A stretch of 64,000 nt of DNA from assembly GCF_000385135.1 (NCBI RefSeq), contig NZ_ARQM01000011.1, forward strand, positions 992,001 through 1,056,000, read 5' to 3'. Position 1 is the first letter of the stretch. Each line of letters begins with the position of its first letter. Below are positions 44,641 through 52,537 of this stretch, piece after piece. Under the pieces are notes generated by a model that was not told the DNA's origin, made no database searches, and worked only from the letters and a program-made list of their open reading frames with translations. A program made the position numbers and the translations under genes. This DNA is from Promicromonospora sukumoe 327MFSha3.1. GTDB lineage: Bacteria; Actinomycetota; Actinomycetes; Actinomycetales; Cellulomonadaceae.

Positions 44641-45444
44641 ATGCAATGGTCCATCCAGGAGATCGCGCGGCTGACCGGCGTCACCAGCCGGACGCTGCGG
44701 CACTACGACGCCGTCGGGCTGCTGCCCGCCGTCCGCACGACGGACAGCGGGCCGCGCCGCTACGACCGCACCGCGCTGGTGCGGCTGCAGCGGATCCTGC
44801 TGCTGCGTGATCTCGGGCTCGGCCTCGGCGACATCGCCGAGGTGCTCGACACCCAGCGGGACGAGGCGCAGGCCCTGCGCACGCACCTCGTGTCGCTCCG
44901 GGAGGAGCAAGGCCGGCTCGCCCGGCAGATCGCGTCGGTCGAACGGACCGTCGCGGCGCTCGAGAAGGACCCCGACACCACGGAGGGACACATCATGGCC
45001 AAGGACATGCTCGACGGTTTCGACCACACCCGGTACGAGCAGGAGGTCACCGAACGCTGGGGGAGCGACGCCTACCGGCGCGGCGACACCTGGTGGCGCA
45101 GCCTCAGCGAGCAGGAGCAGCGGGAGTGGAAGGGCCGCGTCGAGGCGCTGAGCCACGACTGGGCCGCCGCCGCGGAGGCCGGCACCGACCCGGCCTCGGA
45201 CGAGGCGCAGGCGCTCGCCGCACGGCACGCCGACTGGCTCGCCGGGGTGCCAGGCACGCCCGGCGCCGGGCAGCCGCTGCCCGACCGCGGCTACCTGCTG
45301 GGGCTGGCCGACATGTACGTCGCGGACGACCGGTTCGCCGCGAACTACGGCGGCACCGAGGGTGCCCGGTTCGTGCGGGAGGCCCTGCGCGTCTTCGCGG
45401 AGCGGGCCTACCCGGCCGGCGTCGGCCCCGAGGGCGCGAGCTGA
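44641..45444 (+). CDS. MerR family regulator of the TipA type (MerR + TipAS domain)
   Basis: A 267-aa activator. Residues 1-70 form the MerR winged helix (SIQEIARLTGVTSRTLRHYDAVGLLP), about 75-115 a dimerisation coiled coil, and about 140-260 a TipAS antibiotic-binding domain (WGSDAYRRGDTWWRSLS onward, ending with a FVREALRVFAERAY-like helix). TipA proteins bind thiopeptide-like or other amphipathic drugs and switch on their own promoter. The promoter at 44603-44633 fits such autoregulation. The 3' end overlaps the dinB-like gene by 37 bp. Confidence 0.9.
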   Translation: MQWSIQEIARLTGVTSRTLRHYDAVGLLPAVRTTDSGPRRYDRTALVRLQRILLLRDLGLGLGDIAEVLDTQRDEAQALRTHLVSLREEQGRLARQIASVERTVAALEKDPDTTEGHIMAKDMLDGFDHTRYEQEVTERWGSDAYRRGDTWWRSLSEQEQREWKGRVEALSHDWAAAAEAGTDPASDEAQALAARHADWLAGVPGTPGAGQPLPDRGYLLGLADMYVADDRFAANYGGTEGARFVREALRVFAERAYPAGVGPEGAS

Positions 45445-46025
45445 GCCCGGTAGAGGTCGCGCAGGAGGCAGATCTCGCCGCCGTGCGCCATGGCCTCGCG
45501 GCTGAGGTGGGTCACCAGCGCGGCGATCGGGAAGTCGGCGTAGCCGACGCCCTTGGGGCCGATCGGCCGCATGAGGGACACGTCGTCCAGCGCCGCGATG
45601 CCGGCCTGCCAGGTCCGGTAACCCTCCTCGAGCATGGCCAGACCGGCGTCGGCCGTGATCGGGGCCTCCGGCCAGTGCCTGGGGTCGAACATGTCGGCGT
45701 CGGGCGGCGCGTCCGTCGGGCCGAACAGGGCCCGGGCGCGCCGCCCGAAGACGTCCCGGCCCACGTGCACCATGCGCCATGCGATGGTCGTCACCGGCGG
45801 GACCTCCGGCTCGGGCACCTCCTGCTCGAGCCGGGGCTCCCCGTCCGGCCCGGGGCGCACGCTCCACGCCGGCGAGGCGGGCTCCCACAGGTACTCGGCG
45901 TCCGTGAGGCCCTCCAGCCGGGGCCACAGGTGGTAGTCCCAGTAGAAGCTCAGCTGGTCCACGAGAAGGTCGCGCCACATGGCGGGCGCCGGTCCGGGCG
46001 GTATGGTCGGCTCCGTCGTCGTCAT
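45408..46025 (-). CDS. DinB superfamily protein
   Basis: A 205-aa four-helix-bundle protein. The DinB landmarks are the aromatic helix LVDQLSFYWDYHLWPRLEGL, the first metal histidine in TTIAWRMVHVGRDVFGRR, and the C-terminal HLSREAMAHGGEICLLRDLY with two more histidines. These proteins bind a metal ion; some are thiol-dependent transferases using mycothiol or bacillithiol. It is monocistronic and its tail overlaps the tipA-like gene. Confidence 0.82.
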   Translation of the reverse strand: MTTTEPTIPPGPAPAMWRDLLVDQLSFYWDYHLWPRLEGLTDAEYLWEPASPAWSVRPGPDGEPRLEQEVPEPEVPPVTTIAWRMVHVGRDVFGRRARALFGPTDAPPDADMFDPRHWPEAPITADAGLAMLEEGYRTWQAGIAALDDVSLMRPIGPKGVGYADFPIAALVTHLSREAMAHGGEICLLRDLYRAQLAPSGPTPAG

Positions 46026-46079
46026 GCTCGGACACTACGCCCGGTCTCTGACATCCGGTTTCAAAGGTAGCCTCTGCCC

Positions 46080-46964
46080 ATGCGCGACACCCCCGCCGAA
46101 GCTCCCCCAAAACCGCCCGTGACCTGCTGGTTCGCAGGTCTGACGACGCTCGATGTGATCCACCGCAGCGCCGTCCGCCCGGGCCGGAACGAGAAGATCA
46201 CGGCCGTCCGCCAGGACGTCTCCGCGGGTGGCCCCGCGGCCAACGCGGCCGTCATCGCCGCGACGCTCGGGGCGCGCGCGCTCCTGATCAGCGCCATGGG
46301 CACCGGCCCCGTCGGCGCGGCCGCCCGGGGCGACCTGGAGCACCACGGGGTCGAGATCCACGACACCGCACAGGGGCGCGAGATCCCCATCGCCGTCTCG
46401 GCCGTGATGGTCGACGACGAGACCGGCGACCGCTCGGTCGTCTCGCCGGATGCCACGCTCACCAACGGCCTGGACGTCACGACTGCCGAGCTCGACACCC
46501 TGCCGAGGCCCGACGTGGTGCTGCTCGACGGGCACCACCCCGACCTGGCGCGGAGCGTGCTCGCGTACGCGCTGGCCCTCGAGCCCCGCCCCCTGATCGT
46601 GCTGGACGCCGGGCGCTGGCGCCCCGTCTTCGCCGACCTGCTCGGCTCCGCGGACGTCGCCGCACGGTCCGCGGACTTCCGCGCGCCCGAGGATGCCGCC
46701 GAGTCCCGCGCCGTCGTCACGACGCACGGGCCGCACCCGGTGACCTGGCGCGACAAGGACGGGCAGCACGGGTCGACCGAGGTGCCCGAGGTCGTCGTGC
46801 GGGACACCCTCGGCGCGGGCGACGCGTTCCACGGCGCCCTGTCCGTCGCGCTCGCCCAGGGCGCCGGGCTGGAAGCCGCCGTCGAGGAGGGCGTCCGGGT
46901 GGCGTCCATCCGGGTGCAGCACATCGGCCCGCGGTCCTGGCTGGAGTACGTGCCGTGCGCCTGA
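46080..46964 (+). CDS. PfkB family carbohydrate/nucleoside kinase
   Basis: A 294-aa ribokinase-type kinase. The first PfkB signature is visible as SAGGPAANAAVIAATLGARA near residue 57, and the second as DTLGAGDAFHGAL near 242 with the catalytic Asp. Substrate is likely a ribose-like sugar or nucleoside; fructose phosphates are less likely from the small lid. It overlaps the next P-loop kinase gene by 10 bp, so the two act in one pathway. Confidence 0.85.
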   Translation: MRDTPAEAPPKPPVTCWFAGLTTLDVIHRSAVRPGRNEKITAVRQDVSAGGPAANAAVIAATLGARALLISAMGTGPVGAAARGDLEHHGVEIHDTAQGREIPIAVSAVMVDDETGDRSVVSPDATLTNGLDVTTAELDTLPRPDVVLLDGHHPDLARSVLAYALALEPRPLIVLDAGRWRPVFADLLGSADVAARSADFRAPEDAAESRAVVTTHGPHPVTWRDKDGQHGSTEVPEVVVRDTLGAGDAFHGALSVALAQGAGLEAAVEEGVRVASIRVQHIGPRSWLEYVPCA

Positions 46965-47593
46965 CGACGGCCGAGCTCGTCGAGCGTGCCGCGGGGCTCG
47001 CCGCCGAGGCCCGCCGCGCGGGCGCCGCAGCGGTGCTCGGGATCACCGGTCCGCCCGGCGCCGGCAAGTCGACGCTCGCCGCCGCCCTCGCCGACGGCCT
47101 GGCGCCCGGCTCGGCCGTGGTCGTCGGGATGGACGGCTTCCACCTGTCCGACCAGGTGCTGAGGGCCCACGGCAGCCGCGCCCGCAAGGGCGCGATCGAC
47201 ACGTTCGACGACGCCGGGTACGCCGCCCTGATCGACCGGATCGCCGGCCGGAGCCCCGGCAGCCCGCCCGTCTACGCGCCGGAGTTCCGGCGCGAGATCG
47301 AGGAACCCGTCGCGGCCGGCACCGCCGTCACCGACGAACCCCTGGTGATCACCGAGGGCAACTACCTGCTGGCCACCACCGGCGCCTGGCCCGCCGCCCG
47401 CTCGCGGATGGCGCAGGTCTGGTACGTCGAGCTGCCCGACGCCGAGCGCCTGCGGCGCCTCGTCGCGCGGCACCACGCCTTCGGCAAGCCCCTGCCCGAC
47501 GCCGAGGCCTGGGCGCGCGGCAGCGACCAGCGCAACGCGGACCTCATCGCCACGACCCGGGAAGCCGCCGACCTCGTCGTGGAGTGGGTGTAG
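46955..47593 (+). CDS. P-loop nucleoside/nucleotide kinase family protein (uridine kinase-like)
   Basis: A 212-aa kinase. The Walker A motif GPPGAGKST lies at about residues 28-36, followed by GMDGFHLSD, the substrate aspartate region of uridine kinase/pantothenate kinase-like folds, and ITEGNYLL near 130. The group includes fructose transport-associated FrcK-like proteins and uridine kinases; the real substrate is open. The GTG start overlaps the PfkB gene by 10 bp, suggesting coupled translation and a shared sugar or nucleoside pathway. Confidence 0.82.
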   Translation: MRLTTAELVERAAGLAAEARRAGAAAVLGITGPPGAGKSTLAAALADGLAPGSAVVVGMDGFHLSDQVLRAHGSRARKGAIDTFDDAGYAALIDRIAGRSPGSPPVYAPEFRREIEEPVAAGTAVTDEPLVITEGNYLLATTGAWPAARSRMAQVWYVELPDAERLRRLVARHHAFGKPLPDAEAWARGSDQRNADLIATTREAADLVVEWV

Positions 47594-47622
47594 GGGGCTC
47601 GGCGCCTCGCGCGGTGCCCTGA

Positions 47623-48288
47623 TCAGCCGATCTCCAGGACCGCGACGCGCCACACCCCGCGCCGGGCCTCCAGCCGCACGGCCGCGGCGCGCACCCGCCC
47701 CTCGTCGTGCAGGATCACGGTGGCCTCGGCCGATGTGGCGCCCAGCCGGACCATCCGCACGCGCCGCACCGCGGCCGGGTGCGCCTTGGGCCGCGGCGGC
47801 AGCACCTGCCGGGCCTCCCGCATGAGCCGTCCTCGCTCCAGGAGCTGGTCGTAGACCTGCGGCGTGACCCAGCGCGCGAGCTGGGCCGCGGGACGCTCGC
47901 CGCGCAGCACCTCGACAGCCGCGCGGACCACACGGCACACCTGCGCGGTGGGGTCGGGCAGGTCCGGGTCGGGCTCCGGAGCCGGTCGGCCGGACAGCGC
48001 CTCCAGGGCCGCCGCCGCGTTCTGCAGCTCGGGGTAGGGCGTGCCGCCGATCCGCATGCGCCGCAGCCGCCGGCCGATCCCCGGTCCGGTGACCGGCCCC
48101 GACGGCGGCACCGTCGTGCGCCGGGCGGGCAGGCGGGTCCGGGCGGCGTCCTGTGTGGTCGCGGCGGTCGATGCGCGGGTGCGTGCCGTTGCCGGTGCTA
48201 CTGCTGGCGCGGCCGCCGTCGAGGGCGCGGACGGTGCACCGGGACGGCTCCGGGTTCCGCCGCCTGGCGAGGTGTCGAGCGTGGTCAT
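47623..48288 (-). CDS. Rv3235-like protein
   Basis: A 221-aa protein with a ~110-residue disordered Ala/Thr/Pro-rich lead and a conserved C-terminal domain (about 120-220: VCRVVRAAVEVLRGERPAAQ, then VYDQLLERGRLM and the RRVRMVRLGATSAEATVIL strand) of the actinobacterial Rv3235 family. Its fold resembles small nuclear-transport-factor-2-like domains; function is unknown. It lies 120 bp downstream of the LysM gene on the same strand, a pairing seen in other actinobacteria. Confidence 0.72.
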   Translation of the reverse strand: MTTLDTSPGGGTRSRPGAPSAPSTAAAPAVAPATARTRASTAATTQDAARTRLPARRTTVPPSGPVTGPGIGRRLRRMRIGGTPYPELQNAAAALEALSGRPAPEPDPDLPDPTAQVCRVVRAAVEVLRGERPAAQLARWVTPQVYDQLLERGRLMREARQVLPPRPKAHPAAVRRVRMVRLGATSAEATVILHDEGRVRAAAVRLEARRGVWRVAVLEIG

Positions 48289-48408
48289 GCGAGGCCTCCT
48301 GGGGACGGGTTTGCTGGGGGGCGGCTTGCTGGGGACGGCTTGCTGGGACGCGGGTGCGGCCGTGCTCGGTGGTGCTCCGCCGGGCGGTGGACCGCGTGAG
48401 CCGCACGG

Positions 48409-49260
48409 TCAGGGCTGGTGCAGCACCATGCCCGGCCGGATCAGGTCCGGGTCGGCGCCCACCACCGCGCGGTTGGCCGCGTACCAGCGCACGACGGCCT
48501 CCGCGGTCTCGACGTCGGACGGCTCGGCGGCGCCAGGGTGGCCGTGATCGGCGCGGGCGAGGCCCTCTGCGGCGATCGACCACAGCGTGTCGCCGGCCTC
48601 CACCACCACGGGCGCTTCCGGTCCCGTACTCGTCCCCGCGCTCCGGTTGACCAGCGACGACCGCCCCGGCCCGTCGGACTGCCGCCCGTTCGTCGGCCGC
48701 GCGTTCGTCGGTTGCCAGCCGAGGTCGAGGACAACGGCGGGCCCGGCCTCGGCACGCATCTCGTCCGCCTGGGGTCCCGCCTGGGGCAGGGCGAACGCAG
48801 CCGGGGTCGTGAGCGCGAGGCCGAGTCCTGCCCCGGCGGCTGCGCGGGCCAGCCGCCGCACCACCGCCGGCGCGTGCCGGGCCACCGTGCGCTCGGCCGC
48901 GGTCCAGCGTCTGCCGTGGCGGTCCGCGAGGACGCAGGCGAGCGCGAGGAGCGCGTGCGCGCCCGTCCAGCCCGCCACCGCCGTACCGACGGCGACCGCC
49001 GCGAGCTCGACGATGTCCTCGACCGGGAAGTACGCCGCGCCCAGGCCCGCGCCGACCTGCCACGTGCGGACCCCGAGCAGGACGGCCGCCCCGACGAGCG
49101 CGAGACCGAGGCCGAGCAGCCCGAGGAGCCCGCGCCGCGCGCCCGCGGCCTCGCGTGGCCCGGTGCTGCTCGCGCGGCCCGGGGTCGTTCCTGCCGTCCC
49201 GGGCGCCCGGGGCGTGCGCCCGGCTGCGGCCGGCGTGTGGTCGCGGGCGTGCGTCGTCAT
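48409..49260 (-). CDS. LysM-domain membrane protein
   Basis: A 283-aa protein with a disordered N-terminus, about three membrane segments (near residues 44-62, 80-107 and 135-160), and an outside C-terminal LysM domain (VVEAGDTLWSIAAEGLARA at about 221-239 through NRAVVGADPDLIRPGMVL). LysM binds peptidoglycan or chitin-like glycans. The ATG at 49260 follows AGGGGGAA; a longer in-frame start lacks one. It is probably co-transcribed with the Rv3235-like gene. Confidence 0.82.
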   Translation of the reverse strand: MTTHARDHTPAAAGRTPRAPGTAGTTPGRASSTGPREAAGARRGLLGLLGLGLALVGAAVLLGVRTWQVGAGLGAAYFPVEDIVELAAVAVGTAVAGWTGAHALLALACVLADRHGRRWTAAERTVARHAPAVVRRLARAAAGAGLGLALTTPAAFALPQAGPQADEMRAEAGPAVVLDLGWQPTNARPTNGRQSDGPGRSSLVNRSAGTSTGPEAPVVVEAGDTLWSIAAEGLARADHGHPGAAEPSDVETAEAVVRWYAANRAVVGADPDLIRPGMVLHQP

Positions 49261-49413
49261 GGTTCCCCCTGCGGTGGTCGAGCTTCGGCTCCGATGATCC
49301 GGCGCGCCACCTTTGGTATCGGTTGATGTCGTCCGGCGATCGTTATTCAACATCCGTGCCGGGAGGGTGTCCACTGGAGAGCGGGATACCTGTGGATAGC
49401 GCAAGGTGTTCCC

Positions 49414-49968
49414 ATGACATCAGTGCAGCCGACCGGCCCCACCCGCTGGGAGCTGCTCTTCAGCGACCTGGAGGCGCAGGCCCGCGCGCAGTCGGCGGCC
49501 GAGGCCGACGCGCTCGTCTCCGAGCTGACGCGCGGCGAGCACGCGACGATGACGCTCGCGGACCGGTTCCGCGCCGTCGTCGGCGGGGTGGTCACGCTGG
49601 AGCTGCTCGACGGCGCCCCGTTGCGCGGCGTCGTGCTGGAGGCGGCGGACGAGTGGGTGCTGTTGCGCGGTGTGCGGCCGGAGCCGCTGAGCCAGCACCT
49701 GGTGCCGCTGGCCGCCGTGGCCGCGGCCCACGGTCTGGCCCGGCAGGCGGCGTCGGCCACGTCGCGGCGGGACGCCGCCGGGCTGGGACCGGTGCTGCGG
49801 AGCCTGCAGCGGGACCGGGCCCGCGTCGTGGTGCGCACGCTCCGCGGGGCGTACGGCGGACGGGTCGCTCGAGTGGGCCGGGACCATCTGGACATCGACC
49901 TGCTCGATGACCGGGGAACCCGGCTGGTTCCGTTCACGGCGCTGCTGGTCGTGAGCGAGTCGCCCTAA
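49414..49968 (+). CDS. Conserved hypothetical protein
   Basis: A 184-aa cytosolic protein. The N-terminal helix (RWELLFSDLEAQARAQSAAEAD) leads to two similar SH3/Sm-like beta segments: VVGGVVTLELLDGAPLRGVVLEAADEWVLLRG near 56-87 and the C-terminal GGRVARVGRDHLDIDLLDDRG near 150-170. This duplicated barrel suggests a nucleic-acid or protein-binding role; this is inference. It starts from an isolated promoter region carrying TGTGGATAG and ends at a hairpin at 49997. Confidence 0.65.
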   Translation: MTSVQPTGPTRWELLFSDLEAQARAQSAAEADALVSELTRGEHATMTLADRFRAVVGGVVTLELLDGAPLRGVVLEAADEWVLLRGVRPEPLSQHLVPLAAVAAAHGLARQAASATSRRDAAGLGPVLRSLQRDRARVVVRTLRGAYGGRVARVGRDHLDIDLLDDRGTRLVPFTALLVVSESP

Positions 49969-49996
49969 CCGATCGGTATAGCCCGTAAATGGAGAG

Positions 49997-50034
49997 CGGG
50001 ACCGGTGTCACTCCGTTGGAGTGCGCCGGTCCCG
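49997..50034. terminator. Hairpin terminator between convergent genes
   Basis: CGGGACCGG (49997-50005) pairs with CCGGTCCCG (50026-50034), and an inner stem CACTCC/GGAGTG closes a 3-nt loop. It separates the hypothetical gene at 49414 from the HTH gene at 50055 and probably stops transcription from both sides. Confidence 0.7.
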
Positions 50035-50054
50035 TCGGTGTGCGATGCGGCCAT

Positions 50055-50273
50055 TCAGCCGTCCGCTGCGGCAGAACCCTTGAGCCGCTCACGGCTCTTT
50101 GCGTACATACGCTCGATGTACGACTCGAGCTCCGCTGCCTCGACGCGCCAGACCTTCTTGGGGCCCACCTGGATGGCGGGAAGGTCGCCGGTACGAACCA
50201 GTGCATAGCCCTGGGCCATCGAGATGTTCAGTGTCTCGACCACATCCGCCAGAGAGAGAAAGCGCTTTTCCAT
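50055..50273 (-). CDS. Small helix-turn-helix DNA-binding protein (BldC/excisionase-like)
   Basis: A 72-aa protein that is essentially one MerR-like winged helix (LSLADVVETLNISMAQGYALVR, then the wing AIQVGPKKVWRVEAAELESYI). Similar small actinobacterial proteins include BldC, a developmental regulator, and phage excisionases. Lack of phage genes nearby favours a chromosomal regulator. It diverges from the SAF/CpaE pair (195 bp), a likely target. Confidence 0.78.
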   Translation of the reverse strand: MEKRFLSLADVVETLNISMAQGYALVRTGDLPAIQVGPKKVWRVEAAELESYIERMYAKSRERLKGSAAADG

Positions 50274-50309
50274 GGGAACAGTGTGGCACGAGACACCGAC
50301 ATGAGGGGG

Positions 50310-50318
50310 TTATCCACA
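50310..50318. promoter_or_regulatory. Single perfect DnaA box
   Basis: TTATCCACA matches the E. coli DnaA consensus exactly and lies in the divergent region between the HTH gene and the SAF gene. It is isolated, so replication initiation here is unlikely; transcriptional control by DnaA or chance are the alternatives. Confidence 0.4.
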
Positions 50319-50468
50319 AGAAGTGTTTATCTGATGCCGGATCGGCGACGTTCGATCACTATGGTTCCGGCGCTCTGCCCAGGCTGTGCACCATTCTGTG
50401 CGGGTTCGCGGATCAACTTGTACTCGACGCCCCACGCAAAGTCCACCAAAGTACGCGGAAGGACCGAG

Positions 50469-51158
50469 ATGACGTATGCCCCGGCCGCCCCGGCACCGGC
50501 AGTCCAGGGCCAGGGCCTCCCCGAGCCGGCCGCCGGCCGGCTCCGCAGGCCCGGCTGGCGCGACCCGCGGCTCGTGACCGGTCTCGTCATCGTCGCGCTG
50601 TCCGTCGCCCTCGGCTCCTGGGTGGTCTCGGCCGCGAGCCGCACGGTACCGGTCTTCGTGGCCGACGGCGCCCTGACGCCCGGGGAGCCCCTCACCGCCG
50701 GCTCGCTGCGCACCGCCGACGTCCGGCTCGGCGCCGGGACGGGCCGCTACCTGCCCGCCGACGAGCCGCTGCCGGCGGACCTGGTGGTGCTCCGCGTGGT
50801 CGACGACGGCGAGCTGGTGCCGCTGACGGCCCTCGGCGCGGACGCCGACGTGCGCTCCGTCGCCGTGCCCGTCTCCTCCGGGCTGTCGGACCGGATCCGG
50901 GCCGGTGCCGTCGTGGACCTGTGGTTCGTGCCCGACCTGCCGGTCACGCGGGAGGCGGGTGCGGCCCGGCCGGAGCCGCGCACGCTCGCGAAGGACGTGG
51001 TGGTCGAGCAGGTGGACGCCGAGGACGGCGCCATCGTCGTGGACGGCACCGTCACGCTGCACGTGCTGGTCCCCGGCGACGCGCTGCCGACCGTGCTGGC
51101 CGCGCTGTCGGACGCGGGCACCGTGACCGTCGTGCCCGTAGCGGGTGGCGTCCGATGA
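50469..51158 (+). CDS. SAF-domain membrane protein (CpaB/FlgA-like)
   Basis: A 229-aa protein with a cytoplasmic Pro/Arg-rich start, one membrane helix (about residues 37-56) and an exported SAF domain (about 62-125: VPVFVADGALTPGEPLTAGSLRTADV). In pilus systems CpaB/RcpC proteins have this architecture. The stop overlaps the start of the CpaE-like gene by 4 bp, so the pair is co-translated. The rest of a Tad/Flp pilus locus is absent. GGAAGGA precedes the ATG. Confidence 0.82.
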   Translation: MTYAPAAPAPAVQGQGLPEPAAGRLRRPGWRDPRLVTGLVIVALSVALGSWVVSAASRTVPVFVADGALTPGEPLTAGSLRTADVRLGAGTGRYLPADEPLPADLVVLRVVDDGELVPLTALGADADVRSVAVPVSSGLSDRIRAGAVVDLWFVPDLPVTREAGAARPEPRTLAKDVVVEQVDAEDGAIVVDGTVTLHVLVPGDALPTVLAALSDAGTVTVVPVAGGVR

Positions 51159-52444
51159 GCGAGGAGCGGGCCGTCACCGTGCTCGTCGCCGTCCAGGCGC
51201 CCGAGGAAGAGGCCGCGGCCGTGACCGTGCTGGGCGCGCAGCCGCAGGTGACCGTGGCCCGCCGCCTCGCGGAGCTCACCGAGCTCCTGGCGGCGGCGGA
51301 GGCGGGGGCCGGCACCGTCGCCGTCGTCTCGGGGGACCTGCCCGGCCTGGACCGCGACGCCGTCGCGCGGCTGCGCGGCGCGGGACTGCGCGTCGTGGTG
51401 GTCCAGGACGCGGCCCTGTCCGCCGCGCGGCTCGCGTGGCTGGGCGCCGACGTCGTCGTGGTGGGCGGGGACGCCGAGAACCTGGTCGCCGCGGTCCGGG
51501 GCGCCGGCCCGGAACCGGATACCGCCGTCGTGCCCGCCCCGGCCGACGGCGGGACCGACCGGCCGGGCGCGATCGTCGCCGTCTGGGGTCCGGCGGGCTC
51601 GCCCGGCCGCACCACCACCGCCATCGAGCTCGCGGCCGCCCTCGCGGGGGTGGGCGCCGCCGCGCCCCGGCGCACCGGCCTGCTGCGCAGGTCGCGCCCA
51701 CTGCCTCCGCCGCACGGCTCGAGCACCGTCCTCCTGGCTGACGCCGACACGTACGCGTCGTCGGTGACCTCGCGCCTGGGGCTGCTCGACGACGCGCCCG
51801 GCCTGGCCGCCGCCGCCCGCGCCGCCGGGCAGGGCAACCTCGACGTCGTGACGCTCGCCGGGCACAGCCCCGTGGTGCTGCCGGGCGTGCGCGTGCTGAC
51901 CGGCATCACCCGCGCCTCGCGCTGGCCGGAGCTCCCCGGCAGCTCGCTCGACCTGGTGTTCCAGCGCTGCCGCGAGCTCGCGGCCTGGACCGTGGTCGAC
52001 TGCGGGCCGGTGCTCGAGGCCGACGAGCTCCTCATGTACGACACCCGGGCGCCGCAGCGCAACGGCGCGACCCTGAGCGCGCTGCAGGCCGCGGACGTCG
52101 TCGTGGTGGTCGGCGCGGCCGATCCCGTGGGGCTGCAGCGGCTGGTGCGCGGCCTGGAGGACCTGCGGGACGCCTCGGTGCCCGTCCCCGCGGCGCGCGT
52201 GGTCGTGGTCAACCGGGTGCGGGCCGCCGCCGTCGGACGCCGGGCCGAGGCCCAGGTGCGGGACGCGCTGGCGCGCTACGGGGGAGTGGGCGACGCGCAC
52301 GTCGTGCCGGACGACCCCGCCGGGCTCGACGCGGCGCTGCTGGCGGGGCGCGTGCTCGCCGAGTGCGCGCCGGCCTCGCCCGCGCGGGCCGCGTTCGAGG
52401 GCCTCGCGGACCGGGTGCGGGGCCTGGCACCGGCGCCGGTCTGA
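51155..52444 (+). CDS. CpaE-like P-loop protein
   Basis: A 429-aa protein with an N-terminal receiver-like region (about 8-110) and a MinD/ParA-like domain from about 145. The P-loop reads GPAGSPGRTTTA: the lysine of the usual GKTT is arginine, a variant I recall from other actinobacterial CpaE-like proteins. The TVVDCGP segment near 285 is the Walker B. CpaE localises pilus assembly machinery in Caulobacter. Coupled to the SAF gene by a 4-bp overlap; role here unknown. Confidence 0.75.
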   Translation: MSEERAVTVLVAVQAPEEEAAAVTVLGAQPQVTVARRLAELTELLAAAEAGAGTVAVVSGDLPGLDRDAVARLRGAGLRVVVVQDAALSAARLAWLGADVVVVGGDAENLVAAVRGAGPEPDTAVVPAPADGGTDRPGAIVAVWGPAGSPGRTTTAIELAAALAGVGAAAPRRTGLLRRSRPLPPPHGSSTVLLADADTYASSVTSRLGLLDDAPGLAAAARAAGQGNLDVVTLAGHSPVVLPGVRVLTGITRASRWPELPGSSLDLVFQRCRELAAWTVVDCGPVLEADELLMYDTRAPQRNGATLSALQAADVVVVVGAADPVGLQRLVRGLEDLRDASVPVPAARVVVVNRVRAAAVGRRAEAQVRDALARYGGVGDAHVVPDDPAGLDAALLAGRVLAECAPASPARAAFEGLADRVRGLAPAPV

Positions 52445-52537
52445 GGGCGTCGGCGGGCCGGGCGGGGCACTTCCTGGGTAACAATCCGCCCGTCCGGCGC
52501 GGCTCGGCGACGGAAAACCGCCATCCAACGCTAGGTT

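Noticed and set aside
46061-49063. 1000-codon minus-strand open frame
   Set aside because: It crosses the antisense of two kinases and other frames of the Rv3235-like and LysM genes; low-complexity composition with no domain.
50055-50273. Phage excisionase of an integrated element
   Set aside because: No integrase, att repeats or phage genes are nearby, and the surrounding genes are chromosomal.
50469-52444. Tad/Flp pilus operon
   Set aside because: Only SAF and CpaE-like genes occur; secretion ATPase, membrane platform and pilin genes are missing.
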